Source: Shimia ponticola
Lineage (GTDB): Bacteria; Pseudomonadota; Alphaproteobacteria; Rhodobacterales; Rhodobacteraceae
Length of the DNA: 64,000 nucleotides
Assembly: GCF_007995215.1 (NCBI RefSeq)
Contig: NZ_VCDK01000003.1
Location: 806,001 to 870,000 of the forward strand
Direction: 5' to 3'
Shown here: in pieces, positions 16,696-27,152 of the stretch
How positions within the stretch are numbered: the stretch's first letter is position 1
Layout: each line of letters begins with the position of its first letter
The notes under the pieces: generated by a model
What the model was told of the DNA's origin: nothing
What the model saw: the letters and a program-made list of their open reading frames with translations, nothing else
Databases searched by the model: none
Program-made: the position numbers and the translations under genes

Positions 16696-18019
16696 ATGTC
16701 CGGCACGCAGGCCGCGCCATCACGTCAAAGACCGAACTCGGGGGCGTTTGCCCGTCCATTGTCATCACAGCCCGTCTCAGCCGCTCGGCGTCTACTTCGC
16801 CCAAAATAGGACTTGCGAGGCGCAGGAATTTTTCTTCAACCTCGCCCATCGTCAGCGGAGCCTCCGGATCACCTTTGGCTTCTGTCACCTCAGACGTCAC
16901 AACCGCACCTGACGACAAATTCAAATGAACGACAGCAAACCGCCTTGCCGGGAAAGCTGCATCAAACTCGGGCTTTGCCTCGGCTGTCACGTGGCGCGCG
17001 AAACGAATAATGCTGGGATCACCAAACCCCTCTGGCCCAATCTCGGCGACACCAATTGTCCCCCGTCGAACCGCCGCTGCAACTGAAAACGGCAGCGAAT
17101 ACTGAGCCTCTTCCGTTGTATTCGGGATGGCCGTGAGGCACGCGGCCTCGTGAAAGGTTTCGACATGCGCAGCCGCCACGTCATCCGGGTTTAGGGTGTG
17201 GCGTGCAACCAACCCCAACGCGGCTTCGACCGCTGGCTGCGCCCAACGGCAGACTGGGTAAAGCTTGATGTACTGCTCCGAGATGTACCACCGAGTGCCC
17301 AAGTCACTCCAAACCTCGGCCAAATCAGCCTGTTCTATCGTCAGGGCGGGTGCGCCGGTGAACCCGTCACGCGCCAAATAGGCGGCAGATACTCCGGCCA
17401 TCGCGCCCCAACCTGACCCGTCTTTGACCATCGTCGGGTGCGCGATGCAGCGCATCATTTGGGATCGGGGGCCGTGATATTCTGCGATGCCCAGCGCCTC
17501 GCGCGTCTGCTTGGCATTCAGCCCCAAGGCACGGGCCGCAATCGCCGCGCAGGCCAATGCGATCCACGCGCCAGATGTGTGGTAGTCGGAGACCGAGCCA
17601 TGCAGTGCAATGCCTGCGCGCGTGCCAATCTCGTACCCGATCGCTATCCGCGTCAAAACCTCGTCGGCGGCACATCCCTTGGACACCGCCAGCGTTGCCG
17701 CGACAACTCCGCAGCCCACATGCCCTTTGGTGGGCTTGGACCCGTCATGAGCATCAAGCGCATCCGTCGTCATGGCATTCGCCAAGGCCGCGCCAGCAGG
17801 CGACACGCGCCGACCATCTTGCCAAAGCACGGCAGCGTCCGCCGTCCCGGCACCAAATTGCGCCACCGCATGTCCACGAATGATCCGCGACAACTCGGTT
17901 TCTGAGGCGGCCACTGCAACACCCAAGGTATCCAGCAACCCGCGGCGCGCATCGGCAACAGCTTTTTCGGGCAGGTCGCCGATCTGCGTGTTCAGGATGA
18001 AGTGAATTGGATCAGGCAT
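16694..18019 (-). CDS. MmgE/PrpD family protein
   Basis: A 441-residue cytoplasmic protein of the 2-methylcitrate dehydratase / cis-aconitate decarboxylase fold. Typical stretches are 'DTLGVAVAAS', 'ALANAMTTDALDAHDG' (substrate-site region), 'KGHVGCGVVAATLAVS' and 'LGTRWYISEQYIKLYPVCRWAQPAVEA'. The ATG at 18019 has AGGGG eight bases upstream. The open frame extends 50 codons further but without family sequence. No prpB/prpC genes are near, and this organism has the methylmalonyl-CoA route instead, so a methylcitrate role is unlikely. The substrate is unknown. Confidence 0.85.
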   Translation of the reverse strand: MPDPIHFILNTQIGDLPEKAVADARRGLLDTLGVAVAASETELSRIIRGHAVAQFGAGTADAAVLWQDGRRVSPAGAALANAMTTDALDAHDGSKPTKGHVGCGVVAATLAVSKGCAADEVLTRIAIGYEIGTRAGIALHGSVSDYHTSGAWIALACAAIAARALGLNAKQTREALGIAEYHGPRSQMMRCIAHPTMVKDGSGWGAMAGVSAAYLARDGFTGAPALTIEQADLAEVWSDLGTRWYISEQYIKLYPVCRWAQPAVEAALGLVARHTLNPDDVAAAHVETFHEAACLTAIPNTTEEAQYSLPFSVAAAVRRGTIGVAEIGPEGFGDPSIIRFARHVTAEAKPEFDAAFPARRFAVVHLNLSSGAVVTSEVTEAKGDPEAPLTMGEVEEKFLRLASPILGEVDAERLRRAVMTMDGQTPPSSVFDVMARPACRT

Positions 18020-18248
18020 CAATTTCCCCTGTGATGCGTTTATCTTCGACGATTGCGATCCGGAATTGCTGCGCCGCGCGCGACATGCCCGGCGACCGTC
18101 AACGACACTGCCATAGCCCGCCCGCATCCCGACCAGACAACCACCGTGCCTGAGATCCAAGGGAACCAAGCCACGTATTAAAGTGTTTTGACCTTGAACC
18201 TTTGCCCTGAAAGCCCGACCTTACACGGCAACTGAAATCGGAGCAGTC

Positions 18249-19367
18249 ATGGGCCTTCCTACCCGCACGCAGGCAACATACTGGGGCATCGCTGGCCTGA
18301 TCTTGGCGCTTGCCCTTTGGTATCTTGGGGCGGTCATTATGCCGTTCATCGTCGGCGCGGCGATTGCCTATTTCCTTGATCCCGTTGCAGACAGGCTTGA
18401 AGCGCTCGGCGCGTCACGCGTAATGGCCACGGTTATCATCTCGGTCGTCGCGGTCTTTATCTTCATCCTCGCGGCGTTGCTTGTGATCCCGTCACTTGTC
18501 CAACAGGCTCTCAGCCTTTTTGACGCCGCGCCCCAGATTTTCACAAACCTGCGCGACTTTCTGATCGACCGCTATCCAGAGCTGATGGTGGAAGACAGCG
18601 TGATCCGGCAATCATTGGCAACCGTTGGCACCACCATCCAGAACCGGGGCGGCGAATTGGTCAATACTCTGCTTAGTTCGGCAGCCGGCGTCCTGAACAT
18701 CGTCCTGCTTTTTGTGATCGTTCCCGTGGTCGCGTTCTATCTATTGCTCGACTGGGACCGGATGGTCGCCGAAATCGACAGGCTTGTTCCGCGTGATCAC
18801 CTTGATACGGTGCGCAACATCGCGCGCGATGTCGACAGTGTGCTAGCCGGGTTTGTCCGTGGCATGGGCACCGTTTGCCTGATCCTCGGAACATACTACG
18901 CCGTCGCTTTGATGGTGGTGGGCCTGCAGTTCGGGCTTGTTGTCGGGTTTATTGCCGGTCTTGTGACCTTTATTCCCTACCTCGGTGCGATCATTGGCGG
19001 ATTGCTGGCCATTGGGCTCGCGCTGTTTCAATTCTGGGGGCCGCTTGAGGTCGACGGTGAGATGATCCGTCAGGGCACAGACTGGGTCCGCATTGGCATT
19101 GTCGCCGCGATCTTCGTGATCGGCCAGATGGTCGAAGGCAACATCCTGACGCCCAAACTTGTCGGCAACTCGGTCGGCCTGCACCCTGTGTGGCTGCTCT
19201 TGGCGCTATCCGTGTTCGGGGCGTTGTTCGGGTTTGTCGGCCTTCTGGTTGCGGTTCCAGTGGCGGCCGCCCTAGGTGTGCTTGCCCGCTTCTTCGTGAA
19301 CGAGTATCAAAAAGGCCGGCTCTACAAGGGCCTGTCTCACGGACAGTCGAACTCCGACGCCGATTAA
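18249..19367 (+). CDS. AI-2E family permease
   Basis: A 372-residue inner-membrane protein with seven to eight helices. 'MPFIVGAAIAYFLDPVADRLEALGASRVMATVII' at about 31-64 and 'GLVTFIPYLGAIIGGLLAIGLAL' plus 'GNILTPKLVGNSVGLHPVWLLLAL' in the C-terminal half are signature sequences. Proteins of this family include the proposed AI-2 exporter TqsA and Na+/H+ antiporters, so the substrate is open. It starts at ATG 18249 with GGAG five bases upstream, and is followed after seven bases by the HdaA-like gene, with which it is probably co-transcribed. Confidence 0.9.
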   Translation: MGLPTRTQATYWGIAGLILALALWYLGAVIMPFIVGAAIAYFLDPVADRLEALGASRVMATVIISVVAVFIFILAALLVIPSLVQQALSLFDAAPQIFTNLRDFLIDRYPELMVEDSVIRQSLATVGTTIQNRGGELVNTLLSSAAGVLNIVLLFVIVPVVAFYLLLDWDRMVAEIDRLVPRDHLDTVRNIARDVDSVLAGFVRGMGTVCLILGTYYAVALMVVGLQFGLVVGFIAGLVTFIPYLGAIIGGLLAIGLALFQFWGPLEVDGEMIRQGTDWVRIGIVAAIFVIGQMVEGNILTPKLVGNSVGLHPVWLLLALSVFGALFGFVGLLVAVPVAAALGVLARFFVNEYQKGRLYKGLSHGQSNSDAD

Positions 19368-19374
19368 TCGATAC

Positions 19375-20061
19375 ATGACCAACCAAATCCCTCTGCCGCT
19401 GGACAGCGCGACGTCCTATGATCGCAGCCAGTTCTTGCCCACTGCGAGCCATGCAGCAGTGCTGGGTATGTTGGCCGCACCCGCATCATGGCCGCAGTCC
19501 AAGCTGGTCATCTCAGGCCCGGCATCCAGCGGTAAAACCCATCTCAGCCACATGCATGCCGAAGCACATGATGTCGACCTTCTGACTCCCTGTAGCAGTC
19601 CCACCTCTGGCCACAGCATGGCCATCGTTGATGATGCCGACCGAGTGGCTGGAAACGCCGAAGCAGAGGAATGGCTGTTTCACCTGCACAACAACACGCT
19701 TGGCTCTGGCGGGCACCTGTTGATGACGGCGGAATCTGCGCCTTCGCGTTGGGGCATCCACCTGCCCGATCTGGCAAGCCGGATGCAGGCCACCCACATT
19801 GCCCAGATCGCAGCCCCGGACGAACCATTGTTAGAGGCTCTGCTGCTCAAGCACTTCTCTGACCGTCAGGTCATTCCCAAGCCGGGGGTGACAGCCTATC
19901 TTACTAAACACATGGACCGCTCCTTTGCCGCTGCGGCAACGATCGTAGCCCGGATGGAGGCGATCTCGCGCGCGGAAAAGGTGCCTGCAAACCTGACACT
20001 GGCCAAGCGTGCGCTCGCTGCCGTGGCGGAAGAGACGCAGGACAGCGATACGCAGTCATAA
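19375..20061 (+). CDS. hdaA: DnaA-related regulatory protein HdaA-like
   Basis: A 228-residue AAA+ protein related to DnaA domain III. The N-terminal 'QIPLPLD' (residues 4-10) is the clamp-binding peptide found in Hda proteins. Walker A is G48-PASSGKT55, Walker B 'MAIVDDAD'. Hda, with the DNA polymerase clamp, stimulates ATP hydrolysis by DnaA to stop re-initiation. It sits immediately upstream of ppk1. Confidence 0.88.
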   Translation: MTNQIPLPLDSATSYDRSQFLPTASHAAVLGMLAAPASWPQSKLVISGPASSGKTHLSHMHAEAHDVDLLTPCSSPTSGHSMAIVDDADRVAGNAEAEEWLFHLHNNTLGSGGHLLMTAESAPSRWGIHLPDLASRMQATHIAQIAAPDEPLLEALLLKHFSDRQVIPKPGVTAYLTKHMDRSFAAAATIVARMEAISRAEKVPANLTLAKRALAAVAEETQDSDTQS

Positions 20062-20119
20062 TTCTGTGGCATGGTGCTGTCTTTCTGCGCCCTGCCCATT
20101 TCCGGAACGACCTAAAACG

Positions 20120-22288
20120 ATGAACCCAGCAGATTTTCTGACCGCCGATATTCCCGATCCCGTTGCGATCGACGCAGACCTGACCGGACCCAACCGGTTC
20201 TTTAACCGCGAGCTTTCATGGCTGGGCTTCAATTGGAGGGTTCTGGAAGAGGCGGAAAATCCCCGCGTGCCGCTCCTCGAACGGCTCCGCTTCTTGTCGA
20301 TCTCGGCAGGCAACCTTGATGAATTCTATACGGTCCGCGTCGCAGGGCTGCGCGAACTGGCTCGCGCGGGCAACACGACACCCGCCGCTGACGGCCTCAG
20401 CCCTGCAGAGCAACTTGTCCTGATCGACGAAAACGCGCGGCGTCTGATGGCACGCCAAAACGAAGCGCTCTCGGCCCTGCGCGCCGAGATGGAGAAGGAA
20501 GGGCTGCACATCCTCGATCGGAAAGGTGTGCAAAAGGACGATCTCGCATGGCTGCGCGACACCTTCCTGCGGCAAGTCTTTCCGGTTCTATCCCCCTTGG
20601 CAATCGACCCGGCCCACCCATTCCCCTTCCTGCCAAACGAAGGGCTCGCGCTGGCCCTGAAGCTTGAACGCAAATCCGACAAGACGCCTTTGACGGCGCT
20701 CTTGCCGATCCCGGCGCAGCTTCCGCGCTTTTTGCGCCTGCCATCTGAAAAATCCGAATTGCGCGCCCTGCCACTGGAAGAAGCGGTGATCCTTCAGATC
20801 GACAGCCTTTTTCCCGGGTACTCTCTGAAATCAGACTGCACCTTCCGCATCCTGCGCGACAGCGATCTTGAGGTCGAAGAGGAATCCGAAGATCTCGTGC
20901 GTGAGTTCGAGACCGCCCTAAAACGCCGACGCCGCGGCGAAGTCGTGCGCATGAAAATCTCTGCCGGTGCATCAAAGACACTGCGCACGATGATCATGGA
21001 GGAACTCAAGGTCACGGAAGAAGAGGTCGTCGACATGGACGGCCTGATCGGTATGGCAAATTTGGGCGAGCTTGTGGGCGATTACCGCCCTGACCTGCTC
21101 TGGCCCAGCTTTACACCGCGTGTGCCTGAACGGGTGCTGGATCACGATGGCGATATGTTCGCCGCCATGCGCACCAAGGACATGCTGCTGCACCATCCGT
21201 ATGAAACCTTTGACATGGTGGTTCGCTTTCTTCAGCAGGCGGCGCGCGATCCCAATGTCGTGGCGATCAAGCAGACGCTTTACCGGACATCTACCGACAG
21301 CCCCATCGTCGCAGCGCTTTGCGAGGCAGCAGAGGACGGCAAGTCCGTCACCGCATTGGTCGAACTCAAGGCCCGCTTTGACGAAGCCGCCAACATCCGC
21401 CAATCCCGCCGTCTGGAACGTGCGGGCGCGACGGTTGTCTACGGCTTTATGCAACTGAAAACCCACGCGAAAATCAGCACGGTCGTACGGCGCGAGGGAT
21501 CCGACCTCGTAACCTACACCCACTACGGCACCGGCAATTACCACCCGAACACGGCACGCATTTACACGGACCTAAGCCTGTTCACATGTGACGCCAAATT
21601 GGGGCGCGACGCGGCCAAAGTGTTTAACTACCTCTCGGGCTACGCCGAACCGGCCGCGTTGGAAAACCTCGCCCTTTCGCCGACGACTCTGAAACCACGT
21701 TTGCTGGAAAACATCGCCGCCGAAATCGAATTCGCCAAGGCCGGCAAACCAGCGCAGATTTGGGCCAAGATGAATTCGCTCATCGAGCCACAGGTCATCG
21801 ACGCCCTGTACGAAGCCAGCCAAGCAGGCGTGAAAATCGACCTTGTCGTGCGCGGCATTTGTGGTTTGCGGCCGGGCATCAAGGGGCTGTCGGAAAACAT
21901 TCGCGTCAAATCGGTTGTGGGTCGCTTCCTCGAACATTCACGCATCGTCTGTTTCGGAAACGGTCACGGGCTGCCGTCAAAAAAGGCCAAGGTTTACATG
22001 TCCTCTGCGGACTGGATGGGCCGCAACCTGAACCGTCGTGTCGAGACCCTCGTGGAAATCACCAACGGAACGGTCAAGGCGCAGATCGTGAGCCAAATCA
22101 TGGCCGCAAACCTTGCCGATGTTGCTCAATCCTGGATCATGGCTCCGGATGGCTCTTTCGAACGTGCCAAGGTGGGCGAAGGTTTCAACTTCAATTGCCA
22201 CCGCTTTTTCATGGAAAACCCATCCCTGTCGGGCCGTGGATCAGCCGGGGCCTCTGATGTGCCGATCCTGACCCACACAGAGGACTAA
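20120..22288 (+). CDS. ppk1: Polyphosphate kinase 1
   Basis: A 722-residue kinase that reversibly makes inorganic polyphosphate from ATP. N-terminal domain '[20 protein letters not shown]' starts near residue 15. The catalytic C-terminal phospholipase-D-like domains carry '[14 protein letters not shown]' with the phosphorylated histidine, and '[20 protein letters not shown]'. ATG 20120 is the natural start; the frame is open back to 20009, overlapping the HdaA-like gene. ppx follows, so synthesis and breakdown of polyphosphate are encoded side by side. Confidence 0.96.
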   Translation: MNPADFLTADIPDPVAIDADLTGPNRFFNRELSWLGFNWRVLEEAENPRVPLLERLRFLSISAGNLDEFYTVRVAGLRELARAGNTTPAADGLSPAEQLVLIDENARRLMARQNEALSALRAEMEKEGLHILDRKGVQKDDLAWLRDTFLRQVFPVLSPLAIDPAHPFPFLPNEGLALALKLERKSDKTPLTALLPIPAQLPRFLRLPSEKSELRALPLEEAVILQIDSLFPGYSLKSDCTFRILRDSDLEVEEESEDLVREFETALKRRRRGEVVRMKISAGASKTLRTMIMEELKVTEEEVVDMDGLIGMANLGELVGDYRPDLLWPSFTPRVPERVLDHDGDMFAAMRTKDMLLHHPYETFDMVVRFLQQAARDPNVVAIKQTLYRTSTDSPIVAALCEAAEDGKSVTALVELKARFDEAANIRQSRRLERAGATVVYGFMQLKTHAKISTVVRREGSDLVTYTHYGTGNYHPNTARIYTDLSLFTCDAKLGRDAAKVFNYLSGYAEPAALENLALSPTTLKPRLLENIAAEIEFAKAGKPAQIWAKMNSLIEPQVIDALYEASQAGVKIDLVVRGICGLRPGIKGLSENIRVKSVVGRFLEHSRIVCFGNGHGLPSKKAKVYMSSADWMGRNLNRRVETLVEITNGTVKAQIVSQIMAANLADVAQSWIMAPDGSFERAKVGEGFNFNCHRFFMENPSLSGRGSAGASDVPILTHTED

Positions 22289-22332
22289 GTGCCCGATTGA
22301 CCGAATCCTTTCGGGCGCGCACAACTCGAAAC

Positions 22333-23868
22333 ATGGACGGGGACTTGCCTGCAAATAATGATTGGGACCCTTTCGGGCGTCCGCTTTTTGATGATGTCTC
22401 AACGCGGGCATTGCACCGCGTTGGCGTGATTGACGTCGGCTCCAACTCGGTCCGCTTTGTGATCTTTGACGGCGCAGCCCGAAGCCCCGCCTATTTCTTC
22501 AACGAAAAAGTCATGTGTGGGCTGGGGACCGGCTTGGGCGAAACCGGCCACCTGCACCCAGAAGGACGCGTGCGCGCCGTTGCCGCGCTGGCCCGGTTTG
22601 CAGCAATCGCCAAGACAGCCAAAATTCAGGACCTGAGTATCGTGGCCACCGCCGCCGTCAGGGACGCATCCGACGGTGCTGCATTTAGGGATGAAATCAA
22701 AGAGGTCACCGGCCTCGACATCTGGGTCATCGACGGTCGCGAAGAGGCCCGGCTTTCAGCGCAAGGCGTGTTGCTTGGCTGGCCAGGGGCCTACGGGTTG
22801 GTCTGCGATATCGGCGGCTCGTCCCTTGAACTGGCTGAAATCAATGGCGGCCGCGTCGGCAAGCGGTCGACCTCGCCTCTTGGTCCGCTCAAGCTCGCAT
22901 CGTTTGAATCCCGCGAGGATCGCAAGGATGAAATCGACCTTCACCTCGCACGGATGATGGAGGAACTCGGGCCGCAAAAGGACCGGCTTTTCCTTGTCGG
23001 CGGGTCATGGCGCGCCATCGCACGCATCGACATGGAACGACGCGGGTATCCGCTCCATGTCTTGCACGAATACCGCATGACGGATGACGATGTTCAGGCC
23101 GTTGCCGAGTACATCGCTAACGCAGATATTGAGGCGCTTCGCCAAACCTGCGGGATCTCGTCGGCGCGGATGTCCCTTGTGCCACTGGCTTCCGAAGTGC
23201 TCGCGCGGCTGATGAAACACATCAAGCCTTACGACATCGCCGTCTCAGCTTATGGCATCCGCGAAGGGCTCCTGTACGAGCAAATGCCCCAGCGCCTGCG
23301 CGACCGCGATCCGTTGGTCGAAGCCTGCCGTTTTGCCGAGAAAAAAGATGCTCGCCTCCCCGGATTTGGCAAGCGCCTCTATGAGTTCGTGATGCCACTG
23401 TTTCCGCACGCCGATGCCGACCGGCGTCGCATTATAAAAGCAGCCTGCTTACTGCATGACGTGACGTGGCGCGCGCATCCCGACTACCGGGCCGAGGTGT
23501 GTTTCGACAACGCAACGCGCGCCAATTTAGGTGGTCTTGGCCACGCGGACCGCGTGTTCCTCGCTCTGGCTCTGATGCACCGCTACCGCAACAAGCGGGA
23601 GGGCAGCCGCATTGAACCCATGCTGAGCCTTCTAAGCGACGATGACCTGCACGCGGCAGAGGTGCTCGGCAAAGCGATGCGTTTCGGCGCGATGCTGTGG
23701 AACGATGGTGAGACCGAGGCAGCGACGCTGTCTTGGGACGCGGCGACCACGACATTGGGCCTGACGCTGACCAAACAATCCCAACCGCTCTATGGCGAGG
23801 TCGCGCAGGCACGTTTTGCGTCACTGGCAGGGGCTCTCAACGCAGAAACTGACATTACTGTTGCCTAG
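22333..23868 (+). CDS. ppx: Exopolyphosphatase (Ppx/GppA family)
   Basis: A 511-residue protein of the ASKHA superfamily, followed by an HD-like helical domain. Phosphate-binding 'VIDVGSNSVRFVIFDG' lies at residues 34-49, and 'GLVCDIGGSSLELAEI' is the second phosphate loop. ATG 22333 is chosen; a TTG at 22297 would add 12 residues and has only a distant GAGGA. The gene follows ppk1 by 44 bases. Its stop overlaps the convergent small exported gene by three bases. Confidence 0.93.
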   Translation: MDGDLPANNDWDPFGRPLFDDVSTRALHRVGVIDVGSNSVRFVIFDGAARSPAYFFNEKVMCGLGTGLGETGHLHPEGRVRAVAALARFAAIAKTAKIQDLSIVATAAVRDASDGAAFRDEIKEVTGLDIWVIDGREEARLSAQGVLLGWPGAYGLVCDIGGSSLELAEINGGRVGKRSTSPLGPLKLASFESREDRKDEIDLHLARMMEELGPQKDRLFLVGGSWRAIARIDMERRGYPLHVLHEYRMTDDDVQAVAEYIANADIEALRQTCGISSARMSLVPLASEVLARLMKHIKPYDIAVSAYGIREGLLYEQMPQRLRDRDPLVEACRFAEKKDARLPGFGKRLYEFVMPLFPHADADRRRIIKAACLLHDVTWRAHPDYRAEVCFDNATRANLGGLGHADRVFLALALMHRYRNKREGSRIEPMLSLLSDDDLHAAEVLGKAMRFGAMLWNDGETEAATLSWDAATTTLGLTLTKQSQPLYGEVAQARFASLAGALNAETDITVA

Positions 23869-24203
23869 ATTTCGACCGGGCCTTCAATCTCTGGCGCGTC
23901 CGGCTTGCGGCGAATGATGATATCTCCGTTCGGCAACATCACCGGCGGCTCATAATTCGACAGATCGTCAATCCGCTCCATCAGATCGGCAAAGGCTGGA
24001 CCCATCTGGTCCATCATCTGTGCAAGCCCCGGCCCCATGCTTTCTGCCAGATTTTGCATCTCGTCCAGCGCAGGCTCCATTTCATCAAGAAGCCCTTCAA
24101 AAAACATCTGCGCCCCCCGCTCCATAAGTGAGAGACCAGAGTCTTCTTCGGACATCCCCGCCGTTGGCAGCACAAGCGCAGCAATCAGAACAAACCGTTT
24201 CAT
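23865..24203 (-). CDS. Small exported protein, function unknown
   Basis: A 112-residue protein with a clear signal peptide (MKRFVLIAALVLPTAGMS, 1-18). The mature part is acidic and helical with repeated 'MEPALDEMQNLAESMGPGLAQMMDQMGPAFADLMERIDDL' at about 41-80. The C-terminus is 'PNGDIIIRRKPDAPEIEGPVEI'. Similar proteins occur next to endonuclease genes in Rhodobacteraceae as far as I recall, with no known role. ATG 24203 gives the signal peptide; the RBS is weak. Last gene of a five-gene minus-strand cluster. Confidence 0.72.
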   Translation of the reverse strand: MKRFVLIAALVLPTAGMSEEDSGLSLMERGAQMFFEGLLDEMEPALDEMQNLAESMGPGLAQMMDQMGPAFADLMERIDDLSNYEPPVMLPNGDIIIRRKPDAPEIEGPVEI

Positions 24204-24217
24204 GCGTAAAATATAGG

Positions 24218-25234
24218 TCAATCCGCTGCGGATTTCACCTCGATCGGCAAATCAACCGAGACCGGGAAATGATCCGAAGCAGTCAACAGGGCCTCTCGCA
24301 CCTCTGCATTGCGAAAGCAGGCTGGGTGATCGAACGGATGCCATATCGTCCACTTCGCCCCCGCTCGCAGCCGGTCTGAGACCATCACATAATCCAGAAG
24401 CGCCTGCAAATACCGCTCTTCATTCGACAACCAAAATCGCGCCGTTGTCGGCATCGAAAACCGTGCCGTCAGCGCCTTGGCTGCATGCGGATCAAACAGC
24501 GCAACGGGGTCTTCCCCGAGCACGATCTCAACCCCTGACCGACCAAATAGCTTTTCGTATTCGTCCAGACCCGGACCATCGTTGAAATCGCCAAGAACGA
24601 TGACGTCCTCACCATCCGCCAACAAGTCATCCACCCTGCGACGCAACCAGATACACTGCGCCAATTGCTTGCGCCGGTTTGCAATCGAGATGCGCATCAC
24701 CTCTTCGCGTGTCCGCGCGCCATGCGGAGCCTTGGACTTCGCATGCACGCCGATCATGCGCAGCGTTCGCTCGCCGACCTTTACAGACAATTCGAGCGGC
24801 GGTTTCGACCAAACAATCGGATCCCCCACGGCGTCAACATCCACATCCAGCGACAGTTGCTGATCAAAGCGTGGTGCGTTGGTGCTGGCCTGCGGGTCAT
24901 GGCGCGGCGTCATCTTGGCCGGGTCATAAAGCAGCGCGATTTCTTGCTGCGTGTCATTCGAAAACCCGATCATCGCCTCGCTGGTGCGCAACCCATAGGT
25001 CTCTGCAAACCGCTCCAACGCGGGAACCGTCTTTCGCTTGCGGCCATGATCCGGAGCTTCGATAACCATCACTGCATCGGCATCCATGGCTTGAAACACC
25101 CGCGCCACAGCATCTGCCTGCGCCGCGCGTGTCACGCCATGGCGACCCGACCGTTCGTCGTCCAACAGCAGATTGCCATCATCATCAAACAAGGCGTCAA
25201 ACCATTCGACGTTGTAGGTGGCAATCCGGATCAT
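24218..25234 (-). CDS. Endonuclease/exonuclease/phosphatase family protein
   Basis: A 338-residue hydrolase of the EEP fold. Landmark motifs are 'ATYNVEWFD' at the N-terminus (catalytic Asn and metal Glu), 'IGVHAKSK' and 'VLGDFNDG' (metal Asp/Asn). The catalytic 'SDHFP' near residue 325 is present. EEP proteins cleave phosphodiester bonds in DNA, phospholipids or phosphoinositides. It lacks a signal peptide, so action in the cytoplasm is expected. The substrate is unknown. Separated from the upstream TerB-DnaJ gene by seven bases. Confidence 0.88.
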   Translation of the reverse strand: MIRIATYNVEWFDALFDDDGNLLLDDERSGRHGVTRAAQADAVARVFQAMDADAVMVIEAPDHGRKRKTVPALERFAETYGLRTSEAMIGFSNDTQQEIALLYDPAKMTPRHDPQASTNAPRFDQQLSLDVDVDAVGDPIVWSKPPLELSVKVGERTLRMIGVHAKSKAPHGARTREEVMRISIANRRKQLAQCIWLRRRVDDLLADGEDVIVLGDFNDGPGLDEYEKLFGRSGVEIVLGEDPVALFDPHAAKALTARFSMPTTARFWLSNEERYLQALLDYVMVSDRLRAGAKWTIWHPFDHPACFRNAEVREALLTASDHFPVSVDLPIEVKSAAD

Positions 25235-25241
25235 GTGACCT

Positions 25242-25922
25242 CTAATGCGGCTTCATGGAAATCTCGTCCCATGCCTGATTGATGGCAATCATCCGTTTTT
25301 CGGCGATCTTGACCGCCTCCTCCGGCACGCCCCGCGCGATCAGGCGATCTGGGTGCGTCTCGCGCACCAGCGCCCGCCATGCTGCGCGGGCTTCGTCATA
25401 GCTGGCATCCGGAGCGATCCCCAAAACATCATGCGGGTCCGGCACGGCATCGGGCACAAATCGCGCGCGCATTCCCCGAAACTCACGTTCATTCAGGCCA
25501 AAGATGTCAGCGACCTGATGCAGAAAGTCATCTTCTTTCGGGTGGTATTCACCATCGGCCATCGCGATGTGAAACAACCCCTCCATGAGGTCGTAGAGTG
25601 CCTGCATCTCATCGCCGAACATCACCTTGATGCGGGTGGCGTAGGTGTCAAAGCCCGCCACATCCTGCCGCGCGAGGTTGAACACCTTGGCCGCGCCCGC
25701 CTCTTCCGCGCGCGGAATGTGGAACACTTCGCGAAACGCTGTGACCTCATCCTTGGTCACATGCCCGTCCGCCTTGGCCATCTTCGCGCCGAGCGCAATC
25801 ACCGCGATTGCAAAACCCACGGTCCGCTCAGGCGGCGTGCGCAGCTTGTCAAAAACGGCACCTAACCCTTCCCCTTGGGTAAGGGCAGACAAGGCGTCAG
25901 CGATGCGGGACCAAATCGACAT
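25242..25922 (-). CDS. TerB-DnaJ fusion protein (DjlA-like)
   Basis: A 226-residue protein. Residues about 35-150 form a TerB helical domain ('GAKMAKADGHVTKDEV' and 'MADGEYHPKEDDFL' are its paired acidic motifs). Residues 162-222 form a J domain with HPD at 190-192, which stimulates DnaK. DjlA of E. coli has an N-terminal membrane helix; here there is only a short amphipathic start, so it is probably soluble or peripheral. Confidence 0.9.
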   Translation of the reverse strand: MSIWSRIADALSALTQGEGLGAVFDKLRTPPERTVGFAIAVIALGAKMAKADGHVTKDEVTAFREVFHIPRAEEAGAAKVFNLARQDVAGFDTYATRIKVMFGDEMQALYDLMEGLFHIAMADGEYHPKEDDFLHQVADIFGLNEREFRGMRARFVPDAVPDPHDVLGIAPDASYDEARAAWRALVRETHPDRLIARGVPEEAVKIAEKRMIAINQAWDEISMKPH

Positions 25923-25954
25923 GGGCGATACGTTAGCGGGAACAGCTGCGGGTG

Positions 25955-26422
25955 TCAGGACAGGATTTTCTGCGCAAGCACAAGGTCAATGTATTGTCCA
26001 TTCTTGTAGCCGACCTCAGACAGGCGCCCCATCACCTCAAACCCCATTTTTTCATGGAACGCGATCCCCCCCGGATTGGCCGCGCTCATCCCTGAGATCA
26101 GCACATGATGGCCCTCCGCGCGGGCGTGATCCTCAATCGCATGCATCAGCGCGCGCCCCGCACCGCGTCCCTGCGCCTCGGGTGCCAGATAAATCGAATG
26201 CTCAATCGTGCGTGCATATCCCGGACCACTCCTAAACGGGAAATAGCAGGCAAACCCCACAACCGCGCCATCCACTTCGGTCACGTAGATCGGATCAATG
26301 TCGCGCAGGCCCGCGACCGTCTTTTCAGCGGTCGTAAAGGTCTGAAGCGTGTTGCGAATGACATCGTTCCAGATGTCCGCAACAGAAGTGAGGTCTGCCT
26401 CGCCAGCCAGCCGGACAATCAT
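25955..26422 (-). CDS. GNAT N-acetyltransferase, phosphinothricin-acetyltransferase-like
   Basis: A 155-residue acetyltransferase. The acetyl-CoA loop is 'APEAQGRGAGRALMHAIEDHA' (about 87-107). 'GFACYFPFRSGPGYARTIEHSIYL' and 'GFEVMGRLSEVGYKNGQYIDLVLAQKIL' are characteristic of the phosphinothricin/methionine sulfone acetyltransferase branch. The real substrate is probably an amine or amino-acid analogue. Its start overlaps the VOC gene stop by four bases. Confidence 0.88.
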   Translation of the reverse strand: MIVRLAGEADLTSVADIWNDVIRNTLQTFTTAEKTVAGLRDIDPIYVTEVDGAVVGFACYFPFRSGPGYARTIEHSIYLAPEAQGRGAGRALMHAIEDHARAEGHHVLISGMSAANPGGIAFHEKMGFEVMGRLSEVGYKNGQYIDLVLAQKILS

Positions 26423-27018
26423 GGCAATACCACCGCACCGTCCGGCCCAGCCAAAGTCACCCGCAAACCCGCGTCGCCGGTCGAAAACCGAACCCGCTCA
26501 TCTTCAAAATCATTGAAGAGGCTGGCCAGCGCATCTGCCTGCGGGTGCGACACCACCAATTCCGTCAACCGATGGCCCTGATCCTGCAAGGCCGGCATCG
26601 GCGGCGGCGTATCCCACTGGATCAACGCGGGCGCGCAGTTGTCGAACGGCAAGACACCGCTTTCCGGCACCGCCATTCGCCACCGCAACGCGCCGCGAGA
26701 AAGCTCATGGATCACACCAAAGCTCGCGCCCAATTGGGTAACAGCCGCCTCCAGATCATCGGTCCGCAGCACCCAGTTCTGCATCCGCGTCGGGCCCGCG
26801 AAACGGTCCATGTCATACCAGCGGGTCTTTCCCAGCGGCGGCGCGTCCGGATTAACGGCAATCAGTTCCAGATAGTCTTTGGGGCCTAGAGACAGCAGCC
26901 GGTTATGCGTGCCGAAATCCACATGCACCCCGCCGGGCAGCCACGGCAGATCAATATCCGCCACGCCCTGCGCCAAGTCTGTCGTAGCCAACACGATGTG
27001 GTCCAACTCAAACTGCAT
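26419..27018 (-). CDS. VOC family (glyoxalase-like) protein
   Basis: A 199-residue protein starting MQFELDHIVLATTDLAQGVA, which contains the first metal-type histidine of the VOC fold. 'HNRLLSLGPKDYLELIAVNPDA' matches the Glyoxalase_3 subfamily, as does a second half from about residue 80. Those proteins resemble dioxygenase or lyase folds, but the function here is unknown. GGAGGGGCGG precedes ATG 27018. First gene of the minus-strand cluster. Confidence 0.83.
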   Translation of the reverse strand: MQFELDHIVLATTDLAQGVADIDLPWLPGGVHVDFGTHNRLLSLGPKDYLELIAVNPDAPPLGKTRWYDMDRFAGPTRMQNWVLRTDDLEAAVTQLGASFGVIHELSRGALRWRMAVPESGVLPFDNCAPALIQWDTPPPMPALQDQGHRLTELVVSHPQADALASLFNDFEDERVRFSTGDAGLRVTLAGPDGAVVLP

Positions 27019-27152
27019 CCGCCCCTCCGCGTTTTGCGCATCAAAGGACAAACACCGCAGAGCCACAAGGCCCGGCAACGTATCATTGGGACAGGTGGGC
27101 GGGCCCAGCGATCATCAAATGGCATCGTCAGATGGCGGGGTCGCCCTGGCAC

